7,876 nucleotides of DNA from Bacillota bacterium (GTDB taxonomy: Bacteria > Bacillota > Clostridia > Peptostreptococcales > Anaerovoracaceae): contig JAEEUO010000042.1 of assembly GCA_016286935.1 (NCBI GenBank), positions 1 to 7,876 on the forward strand. Reading direction: 5' to 3'. A program made the position numbers and the translations under genes. Under the pieces are notes generated by a model, which was given only the letters and a program-made list of their open reading frames with translations, ran no database searches and was not told the DNA's origin. Shown in pieces: positions 7,445 to 7,876 of this stretch; position 1 is the stretch's first letter; each line of letters starts with the position of its first letter.

Positions 7445-7473
7445 AATGTATCAAAAACGCCCTTCTCTGTCAA
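7445..7473 (-). promoter_or_regulatory. Sigma70-type promoter of nrdD
   Basis: On the minus strand there is a perfect -35 TTGACA (7473-7468), a 17-base spacer and a -10 TACATT (7450-7445, 4 of 6 consensus bases). A TG one base before the -10 makes an extended -10. Transcription should begin near 7438, giving a leader of about 60 nt before the nrdD ATG. The -35 lies inside the promoter-proximal NrdR-like box, so a bound repressor would block RNA polymerase. Confidence 0.7.
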
Positions 7474-7483
7474 CATCTTGTGG
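7468..7483. promoter_or_regulatory. NrdR box-like site, promoter-proximal
   Basis: The 16-bp site reads CCACAAGATGTTGACA on the minus strand. In its better orientation (plus strand) it matches about 10 of 16 positions of the NrdR consensus ACACWATATATWGTGT, including the inner CAA/ATnTTG symmetry. It contains the -35 hexamer. NrdR is the zinc-finger/ATP-cone repressor that turns down ribonucleotide reductase genes when dATP is high. On its own this site is weak; its spacing to the second site supports it. Confidence 0.6.
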
Positions 7484-7499
7484 TTTCCGAAATCTGGAA

Positions 7500-7515
7500 G
7501 CACAAAATACAGTAT
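7500..7515. promoter_or_regulatory. NrdR box-like site, promoter-distal
   Basis: The plus strand reads GCACAAAATACAGTAT, matching about 12 of 16 positions of ACACWATATATWGTGT. It lies 32 bp centre to centre (16-bp gap) from the proximal site. That is three helical turns, the usual spacing of paired NrdR boxes. It falls just upstream of the -35, suitable for cooperative repression of nrdD. Confidence 0.65.
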
Positions 7516-7593
7516 TTCCTGACAAATGCCCATTTTTCACGGCTTCCCGCTTTTTTTGGTTTTTTCTGCCTGATCCGCCGCCGGAATGTATAC

Positions 7594-7632
7594 AAAAAAA
7601 CGAAAAAAATACCCTGCGCGGGGCAGGGTATT
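7594..7632 (-). terminator. Intrinsic terminator downstream of panB
   Basis: A 10-bp stem (AATACCCTGC, 7608-7617, with GCAGGGTATT, 7623-7632) closes on a 5-base loop. On the minus strand the stem is followed by a run of T, then CG, then seven more T (7600-7594). This should end transcripts coming from the panB side and insulate nrdD. The plus-strand side has only a short T tract, so it mainly serves the minus strand. Confidence 0.9.
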
Positions 7633-7725
7633 CATTTTTGATTTAACGGGATCGTTCGGCAGAAGCCGCGGCTAACCCGTCGAAAAGCGCGTTTTCAGCG
7701 TCGGGGACGCGTCCGCCCTTCCGGC

Positions 7726-7876
7726 TTATTCGAGGCCTTCGACCTTCTTGTTGTACGAGTACTGCTCGGTCGGGAACGTGCCGTTCACGACCTCGTCGTG
7801 GTACTCGGTGAGGGCTTCGACGGCGATCTTGCCGACTTCGCAGTACTTCTTCGCGAACTTCGGGACCCAGTCGGTG
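7726..7876 (-). CDS. panB: Probable 3-methyl-2-oxobutanoate hydroxymethyltransferase, C-terminal 49 residues
   Basis: Only the last 49 codons and the TAA stop (7728-7726) are in the window. The fragment runs from TDWVPKFAKKCYEVGK to a terminal NKKVEGLE and contains EVVNGTFPTEQYSY. PanB proteins typically end with a P-x-F helix, an aliphatic helix and an EV-x-NGxFP-x-E-x-SY/SF tail; the match is by pattern memory only. PanB makes ketopantoate from 2-oxoisovalerate and 5,10-methylenetetrahydrofolate, the first committed step to pantothenate and coenzyme A, in the cytoplasm. The active site lies outside the window, so the call rests on the tail alone. A strong terminator about 95 bp downstream separates it from nrdD, so the two are probably not co-transcribed. 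Confidence 0.65.
   Translation of the reverse strand, partial: TDWVPKFAKKYCEVGKIAVEALTEYHDEVVNGTFPTEQYSYNKKVEGLE

Larger units (their letters stand above)
7378..7725. other. Gene-free regulatory region between panB and nrdD
   Basis: This 348-bp stretch is clearly more AT-rich than the flanking genes and has no convincing ORF. From high to low coordinates it holds the panB 3' untranslated part (7725-7633, with a short inverted repeat GAAAA/TTTTC at 7682-7696), the panB terminator, T-rich tracts on the plus strand at about 7551-7566, the two NrdR-like boxes, the nrdD promoter and a leader of about 60 nt. The leader has a weak stem (ACGAG with CTCGT, 11-base loop). It is too short for a known riboswitch, and I see none. 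Confidence 0.7.

Noticed and set aside
7586..7593. TATACA/TACATT-like -10 sequence near GTATAC as a second promoter
   Set aside because: It directly follows the panB terminator T-run and has no acceptable -35 at 16-18 bases; the 7445-7473 promoter is much better.
7404..7646. Small plus-strand ORFs in the panB-nrdD intergenic region
   Set aside because: They run through the promoter, the NrdR-like boxes and the terminator, have no good SD and show no recognisable protein features.
1..7876. CRISPR array, tRNA/rRNA, insertion sequence or attachment site
   Set aside because: No regular direct repeats, terminal inverted repeats, transposase-like proteins or RNA gene signatures were seen.

Overview
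All supported genes in this window lie on the minus strand, so transcription runs from high to low coordinates. The coding DNA is GC-rich. The genes are closely packed, and most start codons have a clear GGAG/GAGGT-type Shine-Dalgarno sequence. The oxygen-sensitive glycyl-radical enzyme NrdD, the thioredoxin reductase-like flavoprotein and the TPR/DUF4037 pair suggest an anaerobic bacterium, most likely a GC-rich gut-type Clostridia/Bacillota lineage. The phylum is inferred from protein style only.

Layout in transcription order. (1) 7876-7726: C-terminal end of a probable PanB (pantothenate synthesis), followed by a strong intrinsic terminator at about 7632-7594. (2) 7725-7378: a 348-bp gene-free, AT-rich region. 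It holds a sigma70-type promoter with a perfect TTGACA -35 and two NrdR-box-like sites 32 bp apart centre to centre, the nearer one containing the -35. (3) 7377-4960: nrdD, an anaerobic class III ribonucleotide reductase with an N-terminal ATP-cone, a glycyl-radical site and a fused C-terminal glutaredoxin/thioredoxin-like domain (CPNC). (4) 4946-4921: an intrinsic terminator that stops just before the ribosome binding site of the next gene. (5) 4901-3975: a TrxB-like flavoprotein with the CxxC disulfide but without the HRRxxxR NADPH-phosphate motif. (6) 3956-2544 and 2530-1262: tldD and its non-catalytic partner tldE/pmbA, a two-subunit metallopeptidase. (7) 1240-350 and 353-1 (runs off the window): a TPR protein and a DUF4037 nucleotidyltransferase-like protein, joined by a 4-bp ATGA overlap.

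The most coherent story is a redox module for anaerobic deoxynucleotide synthesis. The fused redoxin could reduce the NrdD active-site disulfide, and the adjacent reductase could recharge the redoxin. Transcription appears to be set by NrdR sensing ATP/dATP. Because no promoter is obvious between the internal terminator and trxB, the genes from trxB to the DUF4037 gene may depend on terminator read-through. The TPR/DUF4037 pair has no established function and is the least understood part of the window.
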